The position numbers and the translations under genes are program-made. A DNA stretch of 64,000 nt, taken from Dioszegia crocea (Eukaryota; Basidiomycota; Tremellomycetes; Tremellales; Bulleribasidiaceae). Positions 11,413-22,530 of the stretch are shown here, in pieces. Position 1 is the first letter of the stretch; the number at the start of each line of letters is the position of its first letter. Under the pieces are notes generated by a model that did no database searches, had not been told where the DNA came from, and worked only from the letters and a program-made list of their open reading frames with translations. Where the stretch lies: positions 618,839 through 682,838 of the forward strand of contig BCKK01000011.1 of NCBI GenBank assembly GCA_001600615.1, written 5' to 3'.

Positions 11413-12132
11413 TTTGGCGTCTCACCGCGGCAGTCAATCGAGTCGCGTTTCAGCGTGTAGGCCTGGATATGAGATTTAGGCATCGATAGGCGGGTATGTA
11501 ATAGGCGGTGACGGGGAGGTATTTGCAGTTCGGACGACATGAGGTGAGGTGAGATGGGATGGGGAAGAAAGCTTAGTCAGCACTGTACGATGTATGTGCA
11601 GCCGAGCCATGGGTATCTTCGGGACAGTAGGAGACATGAGTGATCGAATAGGACCACTGTCTGCCCTGGCTATGCCTGAGATGGAGAGAAAGCGAGAGGG
11701 TAGACACAATACACCTCCGAGACAGACGCGACGACAACACCGGGCCAAATCCAAAATTTGTCACTCCGCCAAATGGACTTTGCTTGTATTTCCCCTTCCC
11801 TTCCCATGCATACTTCTCAATGTGAATGCAGAGATGAAACTCACGGTCAAGTCGCGTCTTTTCTGAAACCTATGCCTTGTTATTGCTGACCGTGACGATG
11901 ATGCTGCTTTGCGGGGGAATTGCTGGAATTTAGAGAGAGATGGATGGATGAAGTCATCGATGACGAGGGGGAAAGGAGGGGGGCAAAGAGAGTTTGGCTA
12001 GGGCTCAGGGTAAACGGGTGGCGTATATGGGGAGGGTCAAATAACAAGGCCGGAAAGGATCGCCTCTTCCGGCGGAAGGCGTCGGGTATATCCGGAGTTA
12101 CATCAATGTGGCACTCTACGCTATACGCTATA
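11413..12132. other. Bzip upstream region
   Basis: The 720 bp upstream of the bZIP start extend to the stop of the next minus-strand gene, so they should contain the bZIP promoter and leader. Open frames on both strands (for example 11476-11866) show no domains or splice logic. A purine-rich patch lies at 11925-12000. No gene is supported. Confidence 0.4.
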
Positions 12133-13043
12133 CTACTCCCTCCTGCTCGCCTTCTTACTCTTCAACCTATCCTTACTCTCCCTCCTCCGTCCCTCTTCAC
12201 GACGCACAAGACTCTCAACCCTCTTCTTCTGCTCAATGGACGTAGCGCCGCGGATGACGGATCGAGCGGCGGATACGATCGTCTGGTGCAGTAGGCTCAT
12301 GGCGACCGATTGGTTCTGTGGTGCTGAGCGGGAGAGCTGGGATGTGATTAAGAGGGAAGGTGGGTTGGGGAGGTAGTGTGGCTGTAGTATTAGCACGATA
12401 AACGGGGAAGATATCGTAGACAGAGGTAGATTGTTTAGCCTCTGCATCTTGTCTCTCGCCTTTTCGGTGCATTCTAAAACTTACAGAACTACGCAGAGGG
12501 GTCATCACAAATGTTGGTAACCATCCGCTAGATAGTAGACACCTGACGACAGCTTTCGAGTTGGTCTTATTCACATGCTGCATCATCAGCCACAGTCAGA
12601 ATCGTATCCATTCATTCAGCCTTCCTCAGCCACGGCCAGGAACGCAATCCCGTCGCTAAGCCCTCTTCCCTCTATACAGATATTCTACACTTGATAAGTG
12701 ATATCATCGGACGTACCTGTCCTCCAGGTCCACTCGACCGGGCAAATGTTACCTCAAGCGCATCTTTCGGTATATCCTCTGCTCTGAATCCATCTACCCA
12801 CTGCCGAGCGAGCAAGTGTTGGGCATCAGTACTGAGTATCTGAACTGACGCGAGGGAGGCTGGAGGTGAAGAGAGGCATATTGAAGTGGAGTTGAATGAT
12901 CGGCTGGTGTAGGAGGGTCGATGGGCAAGGGGACGACGCGTTGACGAATGAGGGATAATTCGGTCTTGGAATCGGTGGATCGGTCCTGGAGCCGCTTGGC
13001 CAAAGGTCGGTTTGTGGAGTAGGCGCTGGAGCCTGATTGGCAT
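12133..13043 (-). CDS. Mitochondrial GGQ peptidyl-tRNA hydrolase (ICT1/Pth4-like)
   Basis: Three exons encode about 222 residues. The residues ARSSGPGGQ (GGQ about 107-109) are joined by splicing to HVNKTNSKAVVR, reconstituting the SSGPGGQ-x-VNK signature of class-I release-factor-like hydrolases. The C-terminal tail is strongly basic (RREEGRRRESKDRLKSKKA), as in ICT1/YaeJ, where it inserts into the mRNA channel of stalled ribosomes. The N-terminus MPIRLQRLLHKPTFG is Arg/Ser-rich and fits a mitochondrial presequence. The likely role is rescue of stalled mitoribosomes by peptidyl-tRNA hydrolysis. Intron 1 begins directly after the GGQ codons; intron 2 joins LRSS to PHYLPN in phase 0. The neighbour on the plus strand starts 181 bp away, suggesting a shared promoter. 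Confidence 0.85.
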
Positions 13044-13224
13044 GAAGTCCGACCCTCTAGCCAGATATCGAGCGCCTCGACAATGTGTGATGAGAAGTAT
13101 ATCGCCTGAAATTCTCAATCGATAATTAAGCTGAAGAGGTGTTACGGCATCTCCGGCTCCGGCGCCGAGCCTCCGAGCCGCCTCTTGCCTATCCAGGCTC
13201 AGTCCAGGCTTTTGGCTTTGAGTT

Positions 13225-13636
13225 ATGACCATACCACCACCCCAATACCCACCCAGCATGCCCCTCTTCATCTGTTTCTGCCCCGACTACCCAAACAACC
13301 TCGAAGCACGGCTTAAAGTCCGGGAAGAACATCTGGCCATGGGCAAGAAGGACCGGGAGGCAGGAACGACAGGTGAGCCTAACTTCTGGGTGTTGGTGTC
13401 GACGCGTCGAAAAGGCCACAGGCTGATGCAAATTAGTGTTCGGCAGAGCATTTGTCGATCCCAAATCTGGAGACATGGCCGGATCATCCTTGATTTATCG
13501 ATACAAGACGATCGAAGAAGCATGGGCTAGGATAAAGGCGGACCCGTATTGGACTGGGGATGTGTGGGATAAGGAAAAAGCCGAAGTCAGACAGTTTGCG
13601 GATGGTCCAACGGACGATACGTTGAAGGTGCAATAG
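13225..13636 (+). CDS. YCII-related domain protein
   Basis: A small protein of about 115 residues in two exons. MPLFICFCPDYPNNLEARLK and REEHLAMGKK followed, after a 65-nt intron, by VFGRAFVDPKSGDMAGSSLI and EEAWARIKADPY are typical of the YciI/YCII fold: a ferredoxin-like domain with a His near the first helix and an SxLI strand. Family members have unclear biochemical roles, some being linked to dehalogenation or catabolism. The start could be 13225 or the in-frame ATG at 13258, just before the domain. The 3' end lies 33 bp from the stop of the convergent FAH-family gene, so their 3' UTRs probably overlap. Confidence 0.78.
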
Positions 13637-13669
13637 ATACCATCCTCAAATATATCAATGATGTCGCCT

Positions 13670-14721
13670 CTACGCATCGACCGTTATCTTATTGATCAAA
13701 GTCCCTACGCCGTGAGAGACAAAGACCCTATATTCGTCCCCGTCCTGTAACGTTCTCCGAGGCTTGCTACTCCATCCCACTCCGGCAGGTGTGCTAGATG
13801 TATCAGCGAAGAGAACTCATCTCAATCGGCAGAGCTTACCCCGTGAGGATGATGGTCCCAGCTGGTAATGTCGTCCCTTGCGACAAGAAGGATACAATCT
13901 GAGGAACGGTAAATATCAAGTCACTGTGGGTCAGCGAAGCGACTGTACTGCCTATACCACTCACTTTATACCGCTTTCCTGTACAGTATCACCATTCAAT
14001 TCAGCTCGGATCTGCATCTTCCCCAACTCCCCCGCGTGATCCTTCATCACTACTGCCGGTCCAATCGGACAAGATCCGTCAAAGCCTTTAGAATAACACC
14101 ATTGCGATTGCCCGAATTGGGCAAGTCGAGATGAGACGTCATTCGCTGCGGTGTATCTACACATCAGTCCAGAGCTCCTTCCTCAGAGAAATACAACCTA
14201 CCCCAGAACATAATCCATCGCTTCTTCCTCTGAAACATTCTTGCAATCTTTCCCAATTACAACAGCCAATTCAGCTTCATAATCCGCCGCATTGTCCTTA
14301 ACAAAAGCCCTCGGCAGAATCGTAGGCGCAGGGAAAGGATCTCCAAGTGAACCACTAGGCTTAAGGAATAGCGTAGGTAATGTAGGCGGGGCCATATCCA
14401 TCTCTGCCGCATGTCGATGATACTACCGTCAGAACTACAGGCACGCAGACTTACATTCAAACCGATACACCTTATCGTCCCCACTTCTTCCTTTGACACA
14501 GGGCTCAGTAACTTCTCTACCATCTCCCTTTTTCCTGTTTTTTGGCCAGGTGATAAGACGGATGTTCCAGAGTACACCTCCACCTCTACATCTTTCCCGG
14601 CGTAAGTTGCTAGACCCACATCGAGCTCTTTGTCTACTGGTTCTCCTATCAGCGCTGCGGCCGCGCGAGCCGACGCCGAAGCTGCTTGAGGAATGAAGCG
14701 AATCAGTCGTGAGATGGACAT
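13670..14721 (-). CDS. Fumarylacetoacetate hydrolase family protein
   Basis: Several exons encode roughly 290 residues. KREMVEKLLSPVSKEE and TIRCIGLNYRLHAAEM lead into FLKPSGSLGDPFPAPTILP. DYEAELAVVIGKDCKNV, with metal-binding Glu residues, and GYTAANDVSSRLAQFGQSQW follow, then KGFDGSCPIGPAVV and a C-terminal VGWSSKPRRTLQDGDEYRV. This is the FAH/FAHD1 fold, which cleaves C-C bonds in acylpyruvates or decarboxylates oxaloacetate with Mg2+. The short N-terminus MSISRLIRFIPQAASASARA could be a mitochondrial presequence, consistent with FAHD1-type enzymes. An alternative in-frame ATG lies at 14772. Substrate is not fixed by sequence. Confidence 0.83.
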
Positions 14722-14955
14722 GATAAGTGGAGGGCAGAAGTATGACGCATCAGTGGACCATACTGTATGCACCCTTGGCTCTCGGTGATTCGGGACAATT
14801 ACTACGGCCGGATCATCCGGGACTAAGACTTGTCGGTTAGTGCCTTACCCGAAATATGCCGTAATGATTTGAAACCTTCGGCCAACCAAAAGTTAGCTCA
14901 AGCAGGCTCAAGCCTCCTTTGTACCAAACACCTATAAGGCTCAATCATTACAGCC

Positions 14956-16338
14956 ATGTCGACCCCACCTATAAGTCATCTGCCAGACGATCTAACACCA
15001 TTGCTACTCCCGTTAATCCTACCACCAACGGTCCCACTCCCACCTCACTTGCTCTCCCCAGTATTTCGCCATCGCCTCCTATACCTCCCACCCCTACTAA
15101 CCGAGATGGACCGCCAACTATCGCCATTCCCAATGCCCATAACCTCTCACGCACTCCAAACACGCCTCGAATCTTTGGCTGGCGCATACGAAGTCGGACC
15201 CGTCAAATACGCCTGGGACGGGGAGAGCGGATTGGCCAGGCGGTCAGTGCACAAAGAGGGAATTGAGGATGATGGCGATGATGAAGGTGTGGAGATGCAC
15301 TTCTTGCATGATCAGGAGGAAGGTTGGGGGTTCCATGGATTGAGATTACCGGGACAGGCGGATAATATGGGGTTAAAATGGGTCAAAACCCCCTCCGAGT
15401 TGGATATGGAGGCGTCACCTTCCATGGACTCAAATTCGAGCTTTGATCAAGGGGTCGAAGAGGGGGAAGGGAATGGGAATGGGAGTTTGGATCGTTATGC
15501 CTATACTCAAGGGGATGACGACGCGGAGGTCAAAGATTATTGGGCCGGGTTTTCACCGCCTCAATCTCCGACTCTCGAGGCGGAAGGAATCTCAGGTGCG
15601 ATGATAGATGAGGACGAGAGGGAGCGGGAGTATTGGGCACAATATTCAAATGGACCCAGTAAAGCGTCTAGCCCTGTGGTTTCTAGGCGGCCTAGCGAGA
15701 TGGTCGTTAGTGGTTCTCTCCCCAAAGCAGAGGTGCAGGGCGGAGGGATGGAACGGACGGAGGAAGAGGAAGGGGAGAAAAATGAAGGTCCCAACCGGCA
15801 TAGATCAGGAACCATCATGGCCTCTCAATTACCCTCCGGAGCTACTTCCCCACTACCACCCTCTCATCCTAAGCCAAATCCTACACTTCCCACATCATCC
15901 TCAATCCGCCAATCATCCCCCACCCCACATTCACAATCCGACATTACACTCCTCCGCGATCGACTTCGAATGAAAATACTCTCTCTCCTCCAACGGGAAT
16001 GGACGTCCTTCATTGGTGATGGCGGACAAGACGAAATGGAAGAAAGGGGGATAAGATGGTTATCGATTGGTAGAGAAGTCAATGGGGATAAAACCGCAAT
16101 AGCCACAGGGATGTCAGATGAGGAAGGACCAAGACGAACAATGGGGATGTTGAGGGAGATGTATGAGGTTTTCCAGCCTGCGGGCAGTGGGGCAGAGGGG
16201 GATGATGGGTTTTATAGGCTTGTGGAGCAGGCGTTGAGGTCTGGTGAGGGAGCAGGGGGTGATGGTGGGAATGGAGTTGGTGGCGAGGCGGGTATACCGA
16301 GGAATTACTCGTTTGATCAGGCGACGTACTGGGAGTAG
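14956..16338 (+). CDS. Hypothetical acidic protein, single exon, 460 aa
   Basis: One uninterrupted frame of 460 codons starts MSTPPISHLPDDLTPLLLPL. The first 60 residues are Leu/Pro-rich and could form amphipathic helices. The rest is low-complexity, rich in Asp, Glu, Ser, Pro and Gly, with a short more regular segment around residues 325-365 (LLRDRLRMKILSLLQREWTS). No signal peptide, membrane segment or known domain is evident. Long intron-free low-complexity frames in this genome are usually real when, as here, codon use matches the neighbours. It shares a 234-bp divergent gap with the FAH-family gene. Function unknown. Confidence 0.65.
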   Translation: MSTPPISHLPDDLTPLLLPLILPPTVPLPPHLLSPVFRHRLLYLPPLLTEMDRQLSPFPMPITSHALQTRLESLAGAYEVGPVKYAWDGESGLARRSVHKEGIEDDGDDEGVEMHFLHDQEEGWGFHGLRLPGQADNMGLKWVKTPSELDMEASPSMDSNSSFDQGVEEGEGNGNGSLDRYAYTQGDDDAEVKDYWAGFSPPQSPTLEAEGISGAMIDEDEREREYWAQYSNGPSKASSPVVSRRPSEMVVSGSLPKAEVQGGGMERTEEEEGEKNEGPNRHRSGTIMASQLPSGATSPLPPSHPKPNPTLPTSSSIRQSSPTPHSQSDITLLRDRLRMKILSLLQREWTSFIGDGGQDEMEERGIRWLSIGREVNGDKTAIATGMSDEEGPRRTMGMLREMYEVFQPAGSGAEGDDGFYRLVEQALRSGEGAGGDGGNGVGGEAGIPRNYSFDQATYWE

Positions 16339-16721
16339 ATATTAGTAAACCTGTAGAGTAGGCGGAGACTTGTATATCTAGATTGGTAGATAGTAGATGT
16401 GGACTTCTTGCATTGATCTTTGCATCTCTCATCATCTCGCAATACCGTTGCTTCCCATCTTGTGGCTATGTCAATACTTGGGTATTGGTGTTTGAGTTGT
16501 ATGTAAGCCCCGGACCTAGGCGAAAGTCATCAGCAGCATGTCCGCCAAGGGTCAGTAAGTGTGATCTAGTCGCTTCCCGTTAGTGTTTAGCAGCATTTAC
16601 CTCTCCTCATTCCAGTTTTCCCAAAATGGTATCATCACATACAATCCCAGACACACCACTCATTTCCACAATCTGCTTTCACCGCGCTACCAAGATCTGC
16701 CCACACCTACCCATTCTCGCT
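16339..16721. other. Convergent intergenic region
   Basis: The 383 bp between two convergent stops should hold both 3' UTRs. Short plus-strand frames at 16383-16859 run into the antisense of the carrier gene and are not supported. Confidence 0.4.
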
Positions 16722-18307
16722 CTAAGCACGAGCCACGAGCGCCTTCTTCTCCGCAGCGACCAACATTGCCTAATCGTCAGCTGTGTCCAGATCCCCAGTG
16801 GAGTCACTCACCTTCTTGACGGCCTCAAAGATCCGGCGCTGGAAGACAAACATGAATGACGCGGTGAGGACGGACTGGATGAGCTTGGGGATGAGCCCGG
16901 CGTAGATGCCTAATACTTCAGCTTTGACTCTTACATCCTGCACCCCAGACAGTCGGGGCCGATTTATGCGAGGTCGGGAAAGGTTGGCGGCAAGAGGACT
17001 TACCGCTAAGACCTTCTTTATTGAGAATATCGAGCACGGCGCTAAGCGACGATTTGTACTTGTGAGTTGCGGCTTGCTATAGAGTCAGCTATGTACGCCG
17101 AGGGCGCTGAGGTGACATACCAATCGGCTCTTGACGACAATCTGATAGGTCAGCTTATCATCCCTCATCGAGGCAAGTGGAGACGCACGTAAGGGTAAGT
17201 CCCGCCAGTAGCGACGAGCTTAGATACCGCACCGAGCATGAACAAGTCCCAGTCCGAGAGGGAGCTGCGGGTGAGGGAGAGCTGTTGCTTAGTGGTCGGT
17301 GCGGCACCGAACCGTTTGAGCCTATACGCAAGGAGAACAGCCACGAGACGTTCGAATGTGGTGTACTGAATGTCAGCTTGGGTCTCAATCCCCCAAACGG
17401 TCATCAATAGCGATAGCTTACCTGGATAACAGGGTTGATGACCAAGATCAAAGCAGGCCCAATTCCTCGCCAGAAGCCCCCCAACCCATCCTGTTTCAGA
17501 ATCTCGGATGCAGCCTGAATAGCAGACAATCGTGCCTTCTTAGTGGGGTGAGGAGCAGCCACGGCGTTCTTGTCCGACGCGTCGGCTGTGGGCGCAGCGA
17601 CAGCCTTGGTAGATTGCGCGGTCTGAACAGTCCAGATGGGGTTGGTGAGGAGGGTGGTGATTGAGCCTGCGCGTCAGCGGTAGTCTGGCTAAAGCAAGAT
17701 AAGGACTGACCAGCAACCATCCCAGCGAGGATACCCTCGAGAGTCGTCAATGCGCTAAGGTTTGTACCTGCCGTCTTGCGTCGTCGAATCAGGACTGAGC
17801 GGGCCTCTTCGTCTGAGTATAGTAAGCAAGGGTCTTGATCGGGCGAGCGGTTGATGACGCACAGAAGGCATAGTAAACACCGTTAGTGACGGCGATACCG
17901 AACAGACTACTGCTGAGGCCAGAGTATAGGCCGGAGATACCCTCAGCTTTGATCGTGCGGGCGATAGCTTCAGGGATGGTCTATACGTGTCAGTAAAGGA
18001 TCGAGCGGGGTAACCGGTGCGCTTCTCTGCTCCGCAACTAAAAGAAACTCACCACATTCTCTTTCTTGGTCTGAACAGCGGCTCGTGTGGACAAGTTGAC
18101 GAGAGGGCTGCGCCATCAGCAAAGGTCCAAGGCTGCTAAGTATTCAATTCCAGGTCGAAGTCCTAGAGCCTACAGTATACTTACTAGGTCAGAGCCTGTA
18201 TACATCAGCACATCTCATCCAGCATATCCAGAGTTCTGACCCAAACATACCATGGAAACACAGCCACCGACCGACCCGGCCAACGCGTGAATTGCGGAAT
18301 CACCCAT
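16722..18307 (-). CDS. ANT1: Peroxisomal carrier, PMP47/PMP34 (ANT1) type
   Basis: A multi-exon mitochondrial-carrier-family gene. The N-terminus MGDSAIHALAGSVGGCVSMA followed by LTYPLVNLSTRAAVQTKKE is distinctive of the peroxisomal adenine nucleotide transporter branch. There the first signature is YPL(x)NLSTR rather than PxD-x-x-[KR]. Repeat 2 has LLTNPIWTVQTAQ and repeat 3 TYPYIVVKSRLQAATHKY. The family imports ATP into peroxisomes for fatty-acid activation and beta-oxidation. A last small exon adds AMLVAAEKKALVARA after a 40-odd-nt intron with a GCTGAC branch. It lies one gene away from a Pex11-family gene. Splice boundaries of the short middle exons were set by motif continuity. Confidence 0.85.
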
Positions 18308-18630
18308 GATTAAAATTGAGGTTTTGAAGCTGGAGCTATTGAGTGAGAAGCTGGAGATGCAGATCTGGAAGTCTGTAGAGTACTTTTCAGGTGAATGTAG
18401 AGTATATAAGACAGGTTAAGATGATATTACTACCCGACGACAACAAAGACCGGGCAGGTGAGATAGCCGGTTGATTACGTATGTCTTCGCTAAGGAATGT
18501 GGAGTCGGCTTTCGTCGGCGTATACGTTGTGGGTGTACAGTCTGACGCGCAGATGACAGTCAAGGAGGGACCAAGTGAAGCATAGAAGTCGACAGACCCA
18601 TCTCATCTATGCTGGAGCTAGACTATAGTT
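18308..18630. promoter_or_regulatory. Upstream region of peroxisomal carrier gene
   Basis: A 323-bp gap between tandem minus-strand genes. It should contain the carrier promoter and the end of the phosducin-like 3' UTR. No gene or clear binding site could be assigned. Confidence 0.4.
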
Positions 18631-19886
18631 CTAAATGTCAAAATCACTCCCATCACTATCCTCTTTTCTCCCTCTCGTTTTACTCTTCCCTGTACCTAAG
18701 CCCCCTCCAGTCCGTATCCCACTCCCTCTGGTGTTGACCATCCCGATATCGTCATCTAGCCCATCGGCATTTCCGTCATCTTCATCCTCTCCTCGACGTT
18801 GACGTAGTGCTGCAGAAGGCTTTTCGAGAGCTCCGTACCGGAGTAGAAGCGCTTCGAGATCTGGGGGTCAGCGAGTGTTCTGAGTTGTAGAAGATATCAA
18901 TCCAACAATGACGCCAGGAAGGATGGCAGATTATCGCCTAGTTGTCCATACAATGTCCAATCATCCAAGTTTGGGAAGAGTCCAGCTGGGACGAGAAGCG
19001 CGACTCACCCCTAACACCAGTCTTCATTCCCTTCAAACCCGCCCCCGCGACTACCTGCCCCAGCATCTCTCCATCACGGTAGATTAGAAGCGTAGGGACG
19101 TTCTTGTCCGGGTAATTTGGGATACAAAGGTCGGCGCGGATAGCTAGGAATTTGGTAGATGGGTGAGCTGGGGCGAGCGCAGATAAAAGGGGGCGGAGGT
19201 GTTGAGAAAGTGGAACGCTGAGCTGTCAGCAAGCAAGATCCTACGCAGAATTACAGCCGTTAAAAAATAAATACCGATAGCCTGCGCTAAACATGTGACA
19301 TGCCAGCGGTGAAGAATGCGTAGGAACGGAAGGGATATTTCACGGAAAAGGATCTGATGACTCACGAATCCTTGTATAGAAACACAACCACCCCAGTCCC
19401 TCTCAGCGACCTACTCCTTCTCCTCTCCTTCTCTTCCTCATCATCCTCATCCTCAAAAACATCCTTCGCCTCATCCTCCTCTTGACCCTCTGCAGGAACT
19501 TTGCTCCCCTCCGTCACTTCCCGCACGAAATCCTCTCTTCCAAGCGGCATCACCGACCCAAACCTCCCCTTCTTCTCTTCCCGCTTCATCTCATCCATCC
19601 GCTTCTTCCTGTATTCTTCAAACATCGCCTCATCGTCACTATCGAGATTGTCCGATTCGAGCAGTAGAGACAGTTGTTGATGATCTGCCGTAGCTGCAAT
19701 AGCGCCTACGGCATCGCGGTGTGTGATGTGGGGAATATCGGGGGATGGGGAGCGGGATGGAGGTTTGGGGGGGAGGATTCCATGTGCTCGCAGGGCATCA
19801 TTACTGTGATATCAGATAAGGCCTAAGGAGTGGGTAGACGAGCGGGTCTAAGCCTACAATTCGGTGTCTTCGTTGGGGTTGACCAT
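18631..19886 (-). CDS. PLP2: Phosducin-like protein, Plp2/PDCL3 type
   Basis: About 300 residues in at least four exons. The N-terminus MVNPNEDTEFNDALRAHGIL followed by PPKP is the Plp2/PDCL3 signature, read across a 58-nt first intron. The helical MFEEYRKKRMDEMKREEKKG and FGSVMPLGREDFVREVTEGS lead to a thioredoxin-like domain. That domain has GTGVVVFLYKDSVPLSQHLR, CIPNYPDKNVPTLLIYRDGE and LGQVVAGAGLKG. These cytosolic proteins lack the redox CxxC and act as co-chaperones for the TRiC/CCT chaperonin in actin and tubulin folding. An Asp/Glu-rich insertion (DEAKDVFEDEDDEEEKERR) splits helix and thioredoxin parts, and the tail is acidic and disordered. Intact. Confidence 0.88.
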
Positions 19887-20289
19887 GGCAGCTGCCCTCC
19901 GAAATTGGAGGTTTGAAAGTACGAAGAAGCAGCGATAATGTGCTCAGTATCCAGCTTGGAGGAATAGCTAGTCAGTACGTCTTTTTTCGTATGAGCGAAG
20001 GTGGGGTGAGATTGAGGTATGAAGGCAAAAGAGCATTTTGAAAGTTTGGTGAAATCACTGTGCTGTGCCTACTCATTTACCTTCTACTCTACATCTATCC
20101 GCCATCCTTGTTGAGCGACTACTCATTAAAACACATTTCCCATCCTTCAATCTCAGAGCTAGCACCTACCATCCGATCAGCTAGAGTGCATACTGCTCGA
20201 ATTGGCAGCTGGGGTCACTAGAGACCCTACCGCCAATTCCGACGCGCCGGATACTCCTCCCCACTCCAACCGGAGAGTGAGACTGAGAC
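19887..20289. promoter_or_regulatory. Divergent promoter, phosducin-like and Pex11-family genes
   Basis: The 403 bp between two divergent start codons. The Pex11 side is C/T-rich near 20080-20180. No gene lies here, and no defined oleate-response-type element could be pointed to. Confidence 0.4.
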
Positions 20290-21783
20290 ATGTCAACCCC
20301 TCCGCCATCGATGCCAGACTCATGGCATCTCGATCCTCCTCTCCATCACGGTAATATCAACCACGCACACAAGCTATCAGGCTCAGATCCATGGGGATCA
20401 GGATCAGGTCACAGCGCGTCTAATCTACCGCCCGTCAGCGGGAGCGGATCATCGACAATACCCACCCATTACGGTCTGGCATCACAGTCGCATCATCTGG
20501 GCTCTGACCCGATTGGTGAATTTGCCGGATTACCGAGAGGCGGGCGGAAAGGTAAAGAGCGGGAGAGGGAGTTGCCAGAGAGGGACGTGATGGATGTGCT
20601 GAGGATGGCGCCGGTGTGGTTGTCCGTCCTAGGGGATATGATGGACACGAGTAAGGGGAGGGATAAGATCTTGGTCAGTCCACGCTGGCAACTATACGGA
20701 AGAGCTCGGCTGATACTATGGCAGAAATGCGTACAATACTCGCTAAAGACATACCTCTACCTATTATCCCTCGTAGTCCGTATCCGACCCCTATCTCGAG
20801 GATTTCTAGCCAACAGAAAGAGAGTAACTCAAGCAGTCGGAAGTCTGAGTCTGACCCGGTATGTCTCTATTGTGAAAGCACACTTGGGTCCTGACCCGAA
20901 TCACACTCGTTCTCTACTGACTTCGCAGTAAATGCCTCATTCTCCTCACTCCGCTTCACCCCCTCTCGCACCTCTTGTCCCCATCCCCGACATCCGCACC
21001 TGCAATCTTACGACATCTGCTGGATCTAGCTTCGGGAATATCAGACGACTTGTTCACGTTGAGCAGATTGGGATTGGTGAATAGAAAACTCGGTTCAGCG
21101 GGGGATAAGTGGTCAAAGTGAGTCCTCTCCTTATTCTAGGTTCCGATCCAGGCTGGAGTCCTTGATCCGTCTCGGCGTATCATCCGTCATGAGAGCCCTG
21201 CAGGTACTATGCGGTCCGAGCTCGTGCCCTGGACAACAAAGCTCCCCTATAGCCAGCGCTAACACCTCAGCCGTCTCTGGTTCCTGAGTACCCTTATCGC
21301 GCTATACAAACTCCACCTCCAAACCCTACCCCGACTCCGAGATAACGCATTCCCCATCTCAGATCCTGGATCGTCCATGACTACGTCAGGTGTCAAAGCG
21401 AGAGAACAGCTGGCCGATGCGGAATGGACAAATCGGAAATTGCTGGCGGACCTTATATTCTCTTGTGAGTTCTTCTCTGCTTGCCTTTGTATCCGTTTTC
21501 CCCCCGCTCTAAATCCTCTCGATCCTCTGCCTAATTCACTCCACCTTCTTTCGCTCGTTACTCCATGACAGACCTCGTCGACATAATTAATTCGGACGTT
21601 CCATGATCTGCAAGCAAGACACCCGTTTCCGAAGTTCCACAGGCTGACTCTTCAGCGTACGATGTCTTCCACTTGACATGGTTTGTCGAGCCGGTAAAAT
21701 GCTTCACTGGTCTGGCAGCCGGACTGATCAGTACCACCAAGCTGTATGATTTACACTGGCGCGCAAGTTTAGGCAAAGGGTAG
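20290..21783 (+). CDS. Pex11-family peroxisomal membrane protein
   Basis: Five exons give about 335 residues. A disordered 100-residue N-terminal tail precedes TSKGRDKILKCVQYSLKTYL, joined across a 60-nt intron, which is the Pex11 amphipathic helix region. Then come ISDDLFTLSRLGLVNRKLGS, DKWSNRLWFLSTLIALYKLH and the C-terminal AAGLISTTKLYDLHWR. Pex11 proteins bend and elongate the peroxisomal membrane during division. The last intron (21465-21655, 191 nt, branch GGCTGAC) gives SSYDVFHLTWFVEPVKCF, as expected for the Pex11C branch. A nearer acceptor at 21570-21571 would instead add about ten residues and stop at 21606. The intron before DKWSNRLW is long (about 153 nt). Confidence 0.8.
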
Positions 21784-21932
21784 ACGGCTGGTCGGGAGAA
21801 TGGGAGTTCGGGCTTTAGACTCGGGCCTTGTTTGAAGTGCTCCTCCAAGATGCATATAACTTTCCCTCGGACATCTACAGCTCCACTCGCCCGGTCCGTT
21901 CCAGTAGCCCAGATTGATATAGAGTTCCTAGT

Positions 21933-22530
21933 CTATAGCTTCGCCTTGACTTTTCCATCTTCTCCTTGGAGTCGTTGCATGATCGCCTTGATCCCGGCTA
22001 GGGCGATTTCCTGGAGATGAATCAGCTCACGACCTGTACTGCGCATGACCGGATGTGACTTGTACAGATACTCCATCTCGAGAGCCGGTGGCAGAACCTG
22101 CGCCGACCTTGAAAAGAGAACAACAATCTGAACCACGACTAACCTTATCTTCCGCAGGCGTACCTCCACTAACCCCAACCCCCGCAACACACGTTCCCCC
22201 AACCAACACCGGCTCTCCACCCGCAATCGTACAGAACCGCCCCTGATTACTGTTCCCAATCCCAATCAGATCCGTGTTCACCCGCTCTCCGTATTTATCA
22301 GTCGACAGCCGGTGGCCTGCCGCCGTCAAAGCCTTGTTGTAGGCAATGTCGATAGAGGTGAGTTTTGCACCTTCCATACGGTGGAACAGCAAAGGGTGAA
22401 GAGAAGGGTCGAAGATCCAGATATTTATGGGGACTTTGATTCGTTCTGCGTGGGCTAGAGAGGCTGTTAGGAGTGTCTGGGCGAGGGCCGGGGAGAGGGA
22501 TGGAGTGGAGATTAGGAGTTTGGATGACAT
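21933..22530 (-). CDS. GlcG/HbpS-like (DUF336) protein
   Basis: Two exons separated by a roughly 120-nt intron encode about 158 residues. LAHAERIKVPINIWIFDPSL, IDIAYNKALTAAGHRLSTD, GRFCTIAGGEPVLVGGTCVA and GVGVSGGTPAEDKEIALAGI are the four conserved blocks of the GlcG/HbpS (heme-degrading or cobalamin-adenosyltransferase-like) fold. Bacterial relatives bind heme or accompany glycolate oxidase genes. In fungi they are usually uncharacterised. There is no signal peptide, so a soluble cytosolic protein is likely. The ATG at 22530 opens directly into the domain. Splicing at GAAGATAAG joins GGTPAEDK to EIALAG in phase 0. Confidence 0.83.

Noticed and set aside
21119..21272. Possible extra exon in the long Pex11-family intron (open stretch YYAVRARALDNKAPL)
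   Set aside because: No donor keeps the frame into the next exon, while skipping it gives DKWSNRLWFL, as expected for Pex11.
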